Shown one piece after another: positions 21,306 to 35,399 of a stretch of DNA of 64,000 bases (positions are counted from its first letter, which is position 1; each line of letters starts with the position of its first letter). The DNA lies in NCBI GenBank assembly GCA_033675265.1, contig JAUJYZ010000133.1:169501-233500 (forward strand), read 5' to 3'. The translations under genes were made by a program, and so were the position numbers. Under the pieces are notes generated by a model. It did not search any database, was not told the DNA's origin, and worked only from the letters and a program-made list of their open reading frames with translations. This DNA is from Actinostola sp. cb2023. Taxonomy: Eukaryota; Cnidaria; Anthozoa; Actiniaria; Actinostolidae.

Positions 21306-24300
21306 GAAAAACCCTTGAAGAAAGGGAGAGAATAATGAGGCTGATAAACTAAACTCACTCAGTGAAGACCGGTGAGAGGCGAGTACTCGGCCCCTCACAG
21401 ACCACTCAGCCACCCTTGCATCCTTCTCACAAAACATGACTACACACAACTAGAGAAACTCTTAGTGAGAGTAGAATATTACTGATGAATGCTCTTGATA
21501 TTAAAAGGACTTCTATTAGTAAATACTCGAGAAGTCTTAAAGCAAAAGTGGCATAAAAATATTTAATAAACCACCCAAGTTGAAAGTAAGATTGGCAGAG
21601 TAACCTTAGATCGATGCCTTAACTTATTGATAAGATCACCCAGTTAGTCTAATTCTGACGGAAAAATACCAGTGATCGAGCTGGCAATATTTGGCCGAGT
21701 TGAAGTTCTCTTCACGTGCCTTGACGTGGAGAAAAATAAAAGCCGCTATATTTAGCACACAAATTGAAGTAATATACAGTTAGATCGACACAGGTGCAGA
21801 GGTGCAAAAATATTTAGATATATACTGCGGTTCTATATCGTACTCTATCTTCCTTTGGTAATAGCTTTGACGAATCTAACTGTCTAATTAACATTTCGAT
21901 GCCGGTTTGAACATTGAATCTCAATACAGCAAAAATTGTAAACTTCGAACTAAGAAAAGCCTTAGTTAATAAACAGTTTTACCTACGTTTTAGGCCAGTC
22001 TACTAGCGATTAACATGATCGGTACAATGCTGGCCCACTCAGTGATGTTAGATAAGTCTTACCTACTAATTGCTCCGCAAATAAGATTACTTTCAAGGTT
22101 CAACACAACGGTGCGGTTCTGTTTAAATACAGACTTAATCCAAACTATGGCATCATCGCGCTAGTAGTAGTTTGTACTGAGTCAGTGTCCGTTATATATC
22201 TAGACCTGAGTGGGCCCCCGTGTGAGACTGAGACTACAGCTGTGGGTGCATGAGAGTTACTAAGTTACAACGTCACGAACCGCCGCGAAAAGTCCATATG
22301 TTCATCACGATATCGCGAGATTTAAACATACGATAACTGTTTATCACATGACCGAAGAGTCACACTGCCAGTTCTAGCTTTATCACGAAAAATGATTAGT
22401 ATCGTCATACCTTTGTGAGTGATTCTGTGTCCAAGAAAACGTGTCAAACTCCTCAGGATTTCCAAGCAATATTTTCCAACGGAATGATATTGAAACGAAA
22501 TCACCCGTCTTCAGCAATAACGTCCAAAAGATGTGAATTTTTAATGTTCAAGGTCTCAGAGACAATGCGAGTGTACGTAGGAGTTTTATTTTGGAAAGCA
22601 AATGTGTTTGTTTTATCCAATTGGCTAAACCACAGGAATTAAATGAATAAGTGAAACTGGAAATTAACTGTAAATATTTTGAGAAACGATCATTCAGGCC
22701 GTGGGCGTTCGACACGTAGTTGGGCCCCACTTTTGTCAGTACTAAAACGTTTCGTGATATCTGCTCAACTGGGGTGGTCTGTGTTATCAATCTTGCCAAG
22801 GTTATAAAGTAAGGATTACGTTTTGAAGTCTAGTACGGTATCTTATCATTTTTCAACATACAGAAAAACTGATATAATACTCAAGGAAAGCGCTACAAAC
22901 ATGAACTCTCAACGAACGACATTTATATCAACAAAGACTAAATTTGATATTGTAGTTAACAATATCTATTAAAAACCTTGACAGAGATTTCCGACCAAGG
23001 TTATTTAACTTTCGCTAAGGGCCATCGATTGTCATATGGAGGCAGACGGGAAGTTCTAAGTCCCTACGAAGGGTGGTAGAAAATGTGATAAAATTCTGAC
23101 AGCAAAAGCTAGAATATCTCGCGAATATGGTAAATGCTCTATCGCTATGACAGCGAATGCACTTGAAGGGTATCGGACCCATGAGATGAATATGGATTGG
23201 TATGGCTACGATAACAGCCCCGCACCAAGCTTCACTGTCAAGACGCGCGCGCATGCGCACGACCGAATCGCGAATGCGCGCCAAACCAGTTCCAAATGTA
23301 ATTAAACAATTTAATTACTTCATTATTATTTTGTTATGTTCATACGAAGTAGTTCAAAATAGCTATTCATAGCGTTGGAATTGAATCCAAGTTGAGATGT
23401 TTTGATTAAGCTTAAGTGTTTGAGTACTGAGAGAACTTAGTGGGTCGGTCGGCCGCAGCAGTACGTGCGTTTTTACCCTGTTATGGGGTGGAAGCTATTG
23501 TGCCCATTCAATCTATTGGTCGCTAAATAAAGATGGGGGCTTACAAGTTAATTTACACGTCGCAAAGCTAGTTAGACCTTTGTGACCATGCACATGCAGT
23601 CACGATGAACACATTTGAGTAGCGGCCGCTCACAAGAGAAAAATAATCAATAATTGACTTTGAAATTAGCTGTAAGGACCCGGGGGGGGGGGGGGGGGTG
23701 AAAAACGTTCCCGTTGCGTTTTGACACCGAAGCTATCTACAAGCAGTGCATAGTCTAACATACACTGAGAGCATATGAGATATGTAAGCGTAGAAATGTC
23801 GTTGCTGTTACGTTACATACATGTTATAAACGAGAGTTGCTATTTGACTTCATTTAGTATTATTATTACTAACATTGCTTCAGGATGTTGCGGTTTTAAG
23901 ATAAGTTAAGCCAGCTACGCTGCGTTTAGTTTCTCCTGGTAAACGGGAAGTCACTCCGATTTGCATCTGTTATGAAAAACTGTGGACAATTCATTCACCG
24001 AGAGCACTATAAACTGACACAACAACAACAGGCTAATGATACTCACTGATAGAGTTCTAGAGAGGTTTCCATAAGCAATAACTCGGGTGCCTAATTGACA
24101 TGAAATTCCCGACTCCCTGGCGGAAGGTTTTCTTAATGCTGTTTGGCTCCTGAAGGCGTAATTCTTTCGAAAAAAGGAAGCGGTATTTGAACTGATACAC
24201 GTGCTTGAAAACCACAGTGAAAACTGAGCTAAGATTGATGCGAGAGGCGTTTAAAAGAGCTATATAGCCGAGGGGTTTGAATATTTCTGCTCGGTGGGCG

Positions 24301-24529
24301 TGTCAAGTTATAGGCGCGCCAAAAAATTCCAGCTTTTCTTGCCGGAAGTTTTTTGGATCGTTTAAAGATGCAGACAGTAATTAAACTTTGATAACAATTA
24401 AATTGTTATTTCTGGATAGTTCGTAGATGCCAGTGCTTATCATAGTGCCTGCCTGCCGCAAACCCCCATGCCCCCTCTTACCGAGTAGTATAGCTGATTG
24501 AACGTTAATGATAATATAATGATATTACA
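21306..24529. other. 3.2-kb interval without a supported gene
   Basis: Mostly unique-looking sequence with a poly-G run at about 23682-23698 and a CpG-dense patch at 23240-23285. I found no exon with paired splice sites and recognisable content. A frame on the minus strand at about 22410-22545 has a GTATGA donor but no assignable family. Confidence 0.4.
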
Positions 24530-24705
24530 CAGGGCGTACACAGCACAGGAGCAGGTGGGCAGTTGGCGGCCCCCCCCCCCCCCTAGCAAGGCGAAAAAGA
24601 TACCAAAAAGTACTGAGAACTGTACTATTTTTATTTATTTTTTTGCTGTTAAATACGTCCCCCCCCCCCCCCCCCCCCCTTGAATTTTGGGATATGTACG
24701 GCCCT
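24530..24705. mobile_element. MITE with TIR cagggccgtac (copy 2, C-expanded)
   Basis: It shares accaaaaagtactgagaact and the end tgtacggcccta with the copy at 14903. Two poly-C runs are expanded here (24571-24583, 24659-24679). Confidence 0.7.
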
Positions 24706-25316
24706 ATTACATGAAAGACGGGCATTTTTCCACCAGTCACAACCACAATATAATATTATTATGTATTTGCACTCTATTTTGAAAACACATGTAGTCGAAT
24801 ATTGTCTTTATTATTCAACCACATATTAATATTCACACAGAGAATAAATAAGACGTATAATAAGCGAAATCAGGAACCGTAGAGCGAGTTTCAAATAGGG
24901 GGAGGAGGAGGGGCTAAAGCCTTCAAATCACCCGAAAATGGCTGAATTTGTATAGAAAAGAAACCAGCCTTTATAGAGGGGGCTGAAGTCCCTTTAGCCT
25001 CCCACCCTCCCCCCTCTCCGCGGTCCCTGGAAATATGTCGGGCGTGAGCACTATGCTCTGACGTAGCAAACACTATCGCCTCACGTGATCGATTTTGACC
25101 AATGAGAGCGTAGGAAAATGTAATGTTCAAATATACTCAGGATAATTAACCATGGAATTTCCCTGTACGTTTTCAAATATTTCCTGATGTAAACGCGTTT
25201 AATCAGACGAAGATCAGTCATTGTACGATAAACCATGATGTGTAGGAAGTTGTCGATATGCGATATGTGTCTTTTCTATGAAATGAACGTTGAGTTATCA
25301 CGGATAGGTACTAATC

Positions 25317-25385
25317 CGGGGGGGCATTGGGGGGTTCCGGGAGGGGTTCCGGGGGGGTTCGGGGGGTGTTCCGGGGGGGGGGTTC
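25317..25385. repeat. G-rich tract of GGGGTTCC-like units
   Basis: Irregular repeats of gggggttccgg end in a nine-G run. It is a likely site of slippage and assembly uncertainty. Confidence 0.7.
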
Positions 25386-25429
25386 TTCAAGGTAAAAATG
25401 GGGGTGACCGTCGGAAAACCTGAAATATC

Positions 25430-25655
25430 AGTATATCAATATATCGCGTGCATTATGGGTAATTCAATAATCGAAAATTCCCCTTAAAGCGGGTTAACGC
25501 CAGCAAAGTTGATAGAAATATTTAGTATAATGTTTATTTTAGTCTTACGCTTGTTCTTTGTAAATTTTGCTTCATTTAATAAGTTAGGAAACTCAAAAAA
25601 GTATTATTTAATTACCCATAATGCACCCGATATATTCATATATTGATATTTCGTG
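25430..25655. mobile_element. MITE gggtgcattatgggtaatt (copy 1)
   Basis: The inverted ends are cgtgcattatgggtaatt and aattacccataatgcaccc, with an interior near-identical to 63596-63783 (gaaaattccccttaaagcgg, ttcatttaataagttaggaa). The outer TIRs seen in the 63.5-kb copy are missing. Confidence 0.8.
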
Positions 25656-25888
25656 ACGCACAATATTATGAACTTTCAATTGATAACCCCCTCCCCTTCT
25701 CCCTCCCCTTCCCCCTCCCCCTCCCGCACATCACCACTCAAACCAACAAACAAGAAGTAAAAGTACAGTACGTGATTACAAGGTTTGGGAATCTCTAATG
25801 TTCTTTTTATACACAATAGTTATTCACGAAATATATACACTTCACTCAATTTAACATCTACTACTTCTATATTTTTGGTTCGATGTAA

Positions 25889-26507
25889 TGCAGGATCGTA
25901 GCAAGGGGGGAGTGTTTTTTGGGGGGGGGCACAAGGGTGCGGGGGCTTGTTCCCCCGAAAAATTTTGAGGCATAGAGTCTCTGAAATAGCATTTCCTGCC
26001 TTCTGAGAGTAGTTTCCATGCAGGAAGTTTAAACGGACAGAAAATCGATCTTGTGGCCGAATCGCAGGTCATTTGAGGGCCGGGTTGCAGACATGTAAAT
26101 TAAATCATATCATTATGTGTACACAATGATGTGTGTGTTTTTTTAGTTATTCAAACCGAGATATAGTGTTCATACCAAAGGTAAAACCATCGATATGTTT
26201 GTAAACAAATACGTGTTGCACAATAGATCAATGACATGAACATACGTATACTAAAAGTTCCGTTTGCATAACTGGTTGTTTAAATTTTTCCTATTTCTCG
26301 AACGGCGTCAAGGTCCGAGACGAGCACTAAAGATTTTACTGATTTTATGGAATCAGCGACAGCTAGATTCAGAGCATGTCCATAGCAGTGTGTGTATAGG
26401 CATTTGCTATTCAGGATGTAAAGGTTATTTATAAAAAAAAAAAACAGGCAAAATTATTGGGGGCCCGGCCTCCCCTGGCCCATCCCCCTGCTACGGGTCT
26501 GCAATGG
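25889..26507. mobile_element. Deleted hAT-type transposon with transposase remnant
   Basis: The ends are imperfectly inverted: gcaggatcgtagcaaggggg on the left and ccccctgctacgggtctgca on the right. The interior keeps a fragment of a DUF4371/ZMYM-like hAT transposase on the minus strand, so this is a non-autonomous deletion derivative. Confidence 0.7.
26280..26405 (-). pseudogene. hAT transposase fragment (DUF4371/ZMYM1-like)
   Basis: The minus-strand frame reads KCLYTHCYGHALNLAVADSI, KSVKSLVLVSDLDAV and REIGKI, then TAA. The CxxHxLNLAVxDxIK pattern is characteristic of the RNase-H-like core of hAT transposases in the ZMYM/DUF4371 group. Only about 41 codons survive, so it cannot be functional. 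Confidence 0.72.
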
Positions 26508-26946
26508 GATATTAGTGTAACTTTCTCTCAAGTGATCGACGACGACTTAATGATGAGATCGAGAAAGCAAGGGTACATAAGATAGGACTACAATCTCATC
26601 AAAGGCAGCGGGATTCTTCTTCACTCAGTCTCTTACCAAAAACACGTTCGTATCTTCTACTTTATTTTAAGAATTCTGAATAATACGCTTGAAAAAGCAC
26701 AATTTCATGCACGAATAACTAATACCTACAATCCATAGGGTGATAATGTTTTATTTTTCATTTGCTTGTTTCTTTGGCTTTTTCTTTCTTTTCACTTTTT
26801 CAAAAACAAGCTACTTTTTTATTCTTCTTTTTTTTTCGAGTGACGCACGTGAGTCGTGGCATCCGGCTAGCTACGCCCATGTAATATACACCTATTTCAA
26901 TAAAGGTTGTCGAGGACATCAGTCCACAGGCAATAGCACAGCAGTA

Positions 26947-27259
26947 GCCCAAGCTCAACATTTGTATAAGAGAATGTATGGGAATTATTCAATGGTCGAT
27001 TTTCAGCGTAAATATTGAATAAATGTTATTGTAACTTACTATGTGTCTTGAAGTAGTTCCTGCCAATGTCTGGAGCGAGTTTCAGAATTTTTTTGGGAGG
27101 GAAAATATTCTGAAAAATTCTGAAACTCGCTCCAGACATTGGCAGGAACTACTTCAAGACACATAGTAAGTTACAATAACATTTATTCAATATTTATGCT
27201 GAAAATCGACCATTGAATAATTCCCATACATTCTCTTATACAAATGTTGAGCTTGGGCT
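26947..27259. repeat. Large palindrome, 147-bp near-perfect arms
   Basis: The left arm starts gcccaagctcaacatttgta and ends gagcgagtttcagaattttt. The right arm is its complement with essentially one mismatch (agcgtaaat against agcataaat). The loop is only about 20 bases. Just to its left lies tacacctatttcaat, an end shared with the MITE family at 48886 and 50990. Confidence 0.9.
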
Positions 27260-27295
27260 GCCTGTGGCAATAGGTCAGTATACTGAACTGATGAT

Positions 27296-27412
27296 ATGAA
27301 TGAATGAATGAATGAATGAATCAAAATCTATGAACGAATAGATGAACGAATGAGTGAATGAATGGACATATTGAGTGAATGAATGAATGAATAAATGGAT
27401 GAAATCGAATGA
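27296..27412. repeat. Decayed GAAT tetranucleotide repeat
   Basis: Interrupted gaatgaatgaat runs, the same motif as the large array at 43398-43845. Confidence 0.85.
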
Positions 27413-30370
27413 ACTTTAGTTAACGACGGTAAACACAGTCAGTACAGTTCCAAAAAGCACCGATAAATCAACGGGTCAGTACTTTGGTTACTGAAGGTAA
27501 TACAAATACTGACTCCAAGAATTGTCATTAACATAATAATATAACAGCACATAATGCATGAATAAAACATCATTCATTGATGAATTATAACGTAAAAAAA
27601 ACGTTTACTACAAAGACTTGGATGTTTATCAAAATGCTTTTAAGCCCCTGAAAGCCGGACTTGAAATGATAGCCTAAAACTCTTATTTACTATCAATAAC
27701 ATAAATATCTATGTTTTTTTAAAATAACGGTTCGATATTGCATTCAGATGAACCATATATATTGACGGAATTACCGTTATCAAGGTCTTGTTGATATATG
27801 CTTCGGAATCTATTAGAGTTTCATATATATAGTATTACTGAACCTACCTTTATGATCTGAAGGAAGTGTTCTTAATTCTGTTGGCCTAACAGCGCAAAAT
27901 CTATTTCTTGATGCGAATCACGGCACCACACAAACGGGTAGAGTAAGACGGCCGTTACGTTAAATACTTGAAATTCAAACTCATTGTTAAACTCAGTACC
28001 ACACAGTAAGATTGTTGATATGAAGCGAAGGGTAATCAGATGTGACACATCGAGAGGGTTCAACGGTGGGTGATATTGAAATGTAAAAATAAATAAAACA
28101 TAAAGAACATTGTTATTTAATTAAGACATATATCATTATAATCCAACAGCAGTATCTAGATCTTTTCACGGTTAATTTTACACTGTCGTGGATCATTTAT
28201 AATTAGAAAAAAATTGTGTCCAGTTTTCTTTGTTTTCATGATCAAGTTACTCGCGCTGCATGTGTTCAATATCTCAATTCAAAACAACGTCAGACGTACT
28301 ATTCACTACTAAGTGAAAAAATTAATGACGCTTTTACGAGAAAAAAGTGAACTTAGAACTGCTTATACACGCACCTGTGTCAAATTATGATGAATGAAAA
28401 ATGACAAGAAAATTGTGCATAATGTTTTGAACAATTCTAACCTAATATTATTGTTCCTGATAGCAGGAACGTCGTATGGATTTACGTGGCGAAGAAGCTC
28501 TTTTGGTCGCATATATGACACATGGTACATCAGTGATCTATCGTCGTGAAATACTGAGGGGAAGCCACGATGTTTGCTTTCCCCCTACCCTACCCCCCAC
28601 TCCACAGAATATTGTCGAATATTGCGCGCGCCATGTTGAACCGTCAAACTCAAATTTAACATCCGGTAGTTTTTCTTAATTAGTGAAGTGCAACGGTGTG
28701 TGTTCAAGACATCTTTTGATAACATCCGAACGGAGCGAAAGCGGGTTAAACCTGTTTGTGTATAACGTTTTTGGGATTTGATTTCAAGTTGATCGAAAAT
28801 AAAGTTTAGCGGCTCATGTCCGCATGATAAGATTTCACGTCAACTACTCAGGTACATTAAGGCTTGGTTTTCAGAGAAACACATACAATCACATTTTTCA
28901 CAATAAAGATTAAAATCAGTATCAATTTGTTCAGTAATAAACTTGCTCTAGATTCTTACTAATAGCAAACGACTAACGATGGCTTAAAGTTCTATGAAAA
29001 TGAAATGATTTCTATGTTTTAATTTGGCGCGTTGTGATCATTTGTTCCAAAGGAAGCCATTTGAGTGTCAACTGAGATTTCTAATCTAAATTTCTAGAAC
29101 ATTTGATCACATATACAACACATTGCAACATTGACCATACCTTGAAAATACTAACCATCGCATTAACTAAAAATATAATAGTTTTTTCTCCAGTCTAATA
29201 AAATAAGAGTTCTACCTGTAAGCGTTCTTTCCTCCAGTCGGTTCTCTGTCTCTGTTCTGTTTTGAAAACGTCAGTCTGAAAGTTTTAGATCGCTCGCTAA
29301 ATATTACACAGCGAGGGATCGTGAAGCTGCTCTTTTGTGTTGTATCAAAATACTTCTATATTTAGACAATGTTCCGCGATTCCTTTGTGTAGTAGTGGTA
29401 TTTTAAGCGAATTGTAAGAACAGCAAAAACAACACTAGAGATTTCCTGTATTATTCGCAGCGCGCGCCCTGTCAATTAATCGAATCAGCCAATCAAATAT
29501 CAGAAAAATACGAGTGTTTTCCGTCGATCTGGGGGTCCAGTGCATGCGGGTTATAAATAGATGGCGGGGTTCCTGTGTGTTTGGATAACATTGGTCGCAA
29601 ATACTGATAGTAATAGAGAAAGCTTCGATGACAGGCAAGCTGTAACAATAGAATGGTGACTGCGTAAATGTGTTGATCATGGAAAAAAGCTCAGAAAACT
29701 AACCCAAAAACTTGACCCAGAAATGTGGTTATAAATTAAAGGCGGCAAACACGAATAACTAAATCAGTTTACTGTTGCTGTTCAGTGAGTTGCGCGTGCG
29801 AAGTAATGGCAGCTACCGCTGGAAACAACAACCACGGGCTACTATTATTCTGGCGTTAGGAGCGAACTGAAGTACGAGTACCGTCTTTGCGCACGTGCCT
29901 GCCTGACAAAAATCCCGGTCATGCGCAGTGTAATGGTTGTAAGTACAGCTAGTAAATCAGTGGGAGATTGCGCGCGCTCTGGAATATTCATCAACCTCGT
30001 TCCCAGGCCCCTTTCCTTTCGCCCTTCACTAAGTAAAGGTGGAATATTCATATCAAGTATATTTAATACTACAGCGACTGTCTTACGCGCCCCCTCCCCC
30101 TTAGGCTTGAGCGATTGGGGAGTTTTTATCATCAGCTTTGACACATGGGAGGAGAGGGACAGAATGTTAAAATTGTGAAGATTAATGGTATCTTATGACA
30201 TCATATGTGACGGGGAATGTTGGTATTCAAAGTAATAGCTAAACACTACCAGTGGGTTAAATCTAAACTGTCTAGATCAACAATATACAGGCTTTATAGT
30301 TTGATCGTTATTAGAATGACTCGAATATACTAGCTGATACTGGAAGTAACGTGCGCTCTTCAAACCTTAG
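27413..30370. other. 3-kb interval without a supported gene
   Basis: AT-rich, with scattered CpG patches (28620-28640, 29455-29475, 29870-29990). None of the short frames carries a recognisable domain. Confidence 0.4.
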
Positions 30371-30441
30371 CCTAATTTTCAGTCGGTCAGCGGTCCTCTG
30401 CTACACTGCGGAGGACCGCTGACCGTCTGAAAATCAGGCTG
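30371..30441. mobile_element. 71-bp hairpin MITE, gtcagcggtcct (copy 1)
   Basis: The arms ttttcagtcggtcagcggtc + ctctgc and gcggaggaccgctgaccgtc + tgaaaa are nearly perfect complements. A second copy is at 45722-45803. Confidence 0.8.
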
Positions 30442-30444
30442 ATT

Positions 30445-30725
30445 CAAACCTTGGAAATTCCGCCATTGGAAATTAGTTAGAAATTTTCAATTTCCAACGG
30501 TTTTGGACATCCATTTCCAATGAATTTCCAAACAAATTTCCAATGAATTTCCAAACATATTTCCAATGAATTTCCAAACAAATTTCCAATGAATTTCCAA
30601 AAAAATTTCCAATGAATTTCCAAAAAAATTTCCAATGAGTTTCCAAACAAATTTCCAATGAATTTCCAAACAAATTTCCAATGAATTTCCAAACAAATTT
30701 CCATTGAATTTCCAAGGTTTCAAGA
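30445..30725. repeat. 24-bp minisatellite (aatttccaatgaatttccaa) inside inverted ends
   Basis: About nine units of aatttccaatgaatttccaa + acaa lie between tcaaaccttggaaattcc and aatttccaaggtttcaa. Those ends are inverted and match the ends of the 34075-34180 array, so both arrays grew inside the same kind of short element. Confidence 0.85.
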
Positions 30726-30867
30726 GCATGTGTGTCATCTCAGTGAGACTGGGAGAGGTTACAAGGATACCACTGGTACGTATTGTTTATTCTGGACGTT
30801 GTAAAAAGGCATACGTCACTAGTTCCTTGAGCTGTAACGTCGTAACTATTGTAACTATTGTTGTAAC

Positions 30868-30986
<119 letters not shown>

Positions 30987-31019
30987 TGACTTTATTTAAT
31001 AAGGGTAAACACATAACAG

Positions 31020-32012
31020 CGTAGCTGAGAAACCTGTGGCCCTCCTAGATTAACTGCAGTAGCCTGATATAGTGGTGGGGGCACGTGACTAGAAGGCACA
31101 AGATTTTGCCAAGTAAAAACATAGTTGAGAAAATTAAAAGTGCACGGCAGGCAAAAACTAATCATAGAAATAATTGTGTGTCAGTAATGTCTACTGACGA
31201 AACCCAGTAAATGAAACTATGGTGTCAGTACGCAATGCGGTCCATGGACACGCTGGGAATGCCGAGGAAAGTTAGTAAACACGTCATTGTATGTGTTTCT
31301 GAAAATAACTGAGATAACCTTTATACACGTAGAGCTAACGAAATCTCACCATAATCAAACTAGTATATTCTAATTGAATAAACTGAATTACTACTTAACA
31401 GTAATTAAACACATATAATGATGCTTACCGACAAAGATATAGGGCATGCAACCGACCAAAGCTTTCGCGTGAATGACAGCAATGTAGGATACGAGCCAAA
31501 TGCAGGCAAAGTAGGGTTCCTTAAACCTTCTTATCTATTAACTAAGGATAACAACTAAAACTCCCGTTTCCATGGTGAACCGTTTTTAAACCAATTGACA
31601 GCGACAATATAACAGCTTCATCATGTTTGGCGCGCGAGTAAGCTCTTGTGGCATTTACGAATGGTGAGGGATGAAAGCGCGCTGACGGGGTTCAGCTGTT
31701 ATGTTTCTGGTCTTATCGTGTATCCGGAGACAAGTTTTCTGTAATCTTCTCCGCACGAAAGGCGTCTTAAATATGCCATAGAAATGCTGTCAAACCCACC
31801 AGCTTCATCCAGTAATCGGTCATGTAAAAGATGATTAATTAAACACAAGCTATACTATAACCATGAGCTTGTAAGTGAATTAATTAAGGTAGTCGTAAGG
31901 GATAAAAATTAACTCTAAAACTATTAATGACAATGCACTTGTCAAGACAGCATAGTATTTTTTCGATAGTCACTCTTGTACAGTACAGTTTGAATGAAAC
32001 TTAATCTATCCA
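31020..32012. other. 1-kb interval without a supported gene
   Basis: No exon-like structure, tandem repeat or inverted repeat that I can defend. Confidence 0.4.
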
Positions 32013-32241
32013 TTAAAGCCGCATCCGTACACGAACAAGTTTTCCTTGACTAGTTTTCCTTGACAAGTTTTCCTTGACAAGTTCTCTTTGACAAGGAAAA
32101 ATTGACAATTTTTTGTCATCTACTCGAGCAAGTTTTCCTTGACAAGGAAAAATTGGCGATGTTTTTGTCGTCTACACGAGCAAGTTTTCCTTGTCAAGGA
32201 AATCTTGTCAAGGAAAATTTGCTCGTGTAGATTCGGCTTTA
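32013..32241. mobile_element. MITE of ttttccttgacaag repeats (copy 1)
   Basis: The ends taaagccgcatccgtacacg and cgtgtagattcggcttta are inverted. The body is built from ttttccttgacaag and its inverse, so the whole element folds in many registers. Other copies are at 32276, 50482 and (diverged) 63851. Confidence 0.8.
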
Positions 32242-32275
32242 CATAGTAAGCTGATTACTTTTACACTGAATACGC

Positions 32276-32466
32276 TAAAGCCGAATCTACACGAGCAAAT
32301 TCCTTGACAAGTTTTCCTTGACAAGGAAAACTTGCTTGTGCAGACGACAAAACCAATATTTTTCCTTATCAATGAAAACTTGTTCGTGTAGATGACAAAA
32401 AATTGTCAATTTTTCCTTTTCAAGGAAAATTACATGTCAAGGAAAACTTGTTCGTGTAGACGAAAG
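32276..32466. mobile_element. MITE of ttttccttgacaag repeats (copy 2, broken right end)
   Basis: It starts taaagccgaatctacacgag and repeats the ccttgacaaggaaaa words. The right end stops at ttcgtgtagacgaaa without the expected cggctt, so it is truncated. It lies only 34 bp from copy 1 in tandem. Confidence 0.7.
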
Positions 32467-32934
32467 TCTACGAATCAGACTGCGCGAGCCGCAAGCTTTG
32501 GATTGTGGCTCATCTGTTGCATGGCAATGCCGGGTTTCTAATCTAATTGAGAATCATTCGATGAGTTAGAAGGAACTGAGTCAAGTTTATATTCAGTTAA
32601 TTGCCAGTCTTCCACAGAGGGCAGGATATGATCCGATCGTTTAATTTAGACTTTCAACTCTAGAATAACATTAACCGACATTTTTCTTGGAGTTTCACAG
32701 TTTATAGTCGTAACCGTCGTCTCGTTTATTTCAGTCGCTTTCCCTTCCTCTTCAAATTCCCATTTAGTTGTTCTAAAGGACTATTAGCGTCTTACTTTAC
32801 CATTTACCATGTTCTTCGATATCGATCTAAACCATCTAATTATATCTAAATCTAAAAGTTGAAAATTCAAATTAAGGATCATGATGCCAACCCATTCCGA
32901 ATTACCATGTACTCTCGAATTATTCCGACCACAT

Positions 32935-33115
32935 CGCTATGGGGCCTGGTTCGACTCCCTGACCCGGCTATCCGCTCTACGTACTAACATGTGAGTCGAG
33001 TCAGTTGACTCTCTCATGCTTGCTTCGAGGGTTTTTCTCCGGGGGTACTCCGGTTTCCTCCCTCAGTAAAACGAACTAGTTTGAGTGGAGCAGAGAATAT
33101 TAGAATGTAGCGAGG
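32935..33115 (+). mobile_element. 5'-truncated tRNA-derived SINE-like repeat
   Basis: A Pol III B-box-like ggttcgactcc lies at about 32948. It is followed by gagggtttttctccgggggt and actccggtttcctccctcag, a phrase seen in SINE bodies of marine invertebrates. I see no A box, so the head is lost. A second partial body is at about 33520-33606. Confidence 0.5.
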
Positions 33116-33421
33116 TGTGAGTGTGAGTGATACGCCTCAGAATGCCATCTCCTGGTAGACGTAACATACTTTGATTCAGTGCTATAGTTTATTTATCCGT
33201 CTGTGTCATCACGCATTTGCTTCATTCATACGACGCCCTCCCGGAACTATACAATATGCATAACGATAGTACGTGCCTTCTAACTCCTATCATCAGCAGG
33301 ACAAACTCTATCAAAAGTACACCAAATTGAAGAATCGTTGTCGGATTCAAAATCATAGAACATTTCAGTTGGTACTGAGAGAAACCATCTCCAAGCCTTC
33401 TCCAGTCGGTGCATAGAGCTG

Positions 33422-33497
33422 AGAACAAGTTGTAGAGCAAGTTGTAGAACAAGTTGTAGAGCAAGTTGTAGAGCAACCCCCCCCCCCCCCCCCTCCC
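33422..33497. repeat. gaacaagttgtagagcaagttgta repeat and poly-C
   Basis: Three to four 12-bp units (aagttgtagagc) followed by a long poly-C run. Confidence 0.8.
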
Positions 33498-34074
33498 TCC
33501 CCATTTGCTACCATGCTTGTTTAGAGGGGTTTTCGCCGTGTACTCCGGTTTTGCTCCCTCAATAAATACGAACTAGTGAGATGAGTGTTGAGTGCATAGA
33601 ATATAGTTGCATAATAACCGTTGATGACATCATTGCTTTTTATTTATTCCTTAATTTTCTACTGATGATTTACACTATTATTCCTCTGCTATTGTTCATA
33701 TTATGAAAGAATACTATACATCCTGTGTATGGTGTATGTACGCTGATATCATTGATATTTAGTGATTTGAATGACCCTCGGTACTCATTATTTTGGATTC
33801 TGTTTCGGTACTTTTACTTCGAAGAAAAGAAAAGATATCGCTGGATTGAAGAAGATGGCGGACCATATATTTACCCACAATCCTTTGCGCACTGAAAACA
33901 CAATCACTTCCGGCGAAGGCATGACTTAAATTTTGAAACATTTGGTACGTAAACGTAAGGAAAGGTCGCGTGTTTTTTGTTTCAAGCGTAAATAGAGACA
34001 CGGAAGAAGAAACACGCGAATTAAACTTTACTTACGGAATCAATATCACTGGAATAATCGCGCGCCTTCAAACC

Positions 34075-34180
34075 TTGAAAAGTCATTGAAATTTTGAAAT
34101 TTTGAAATTTTGAAATTTTGAAATTTTGAAATTTTGAAATTTTGAAATTTTGAAATTTCCAATTAGAATTTCTAAGGTTT
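34075..34180. repeat. 8-bp minisatellite ttttgaaa inside inverted ends
   Basis: Nine units of attttgaa lie between tcaaaccttgaaaa and tttctaaggtttgg. The ends match those of the 30445-30725 array. Confidence 0.85.
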
Positions 34181-34364
34181 GGAAATGCGTTGTTTGTTTA
34201 AAGCTCTACAAATAATATACAGTACAATGAGCAGCTACTCGTGGGTCCTTGCGTCTTACACTATCATCTATAGTCATATTAATCAGGGATAATGTTGGAA
34301 GCTTCATTTAAAATGGGATCGATTGCGTGTGGTAATTAGTACATCGAGGAAGCTGAGCCCGCGT

Positions 34365-35348
<984 letters not shown>

Positions 35349-35399
35349 TCTGAAGGGGAAAATATACAAATATAATTGTTGCAGAATTGTCGACTTTGT

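Noticed and set aside
22410..22545. Minus-strand exon-like frame (LLKTGDFVSISFRWKILLGN)
   Set aside because: It has a GTATGA donor but no convincing acceptor and no family I recognise, so it was not called.
26900..26960. Apparent insulin A-chain-like cysteine pattern on the minus strand
   Set aside because: CC-x3-C is present but the last cysteine is missing, and it lies in the palindrome flank.
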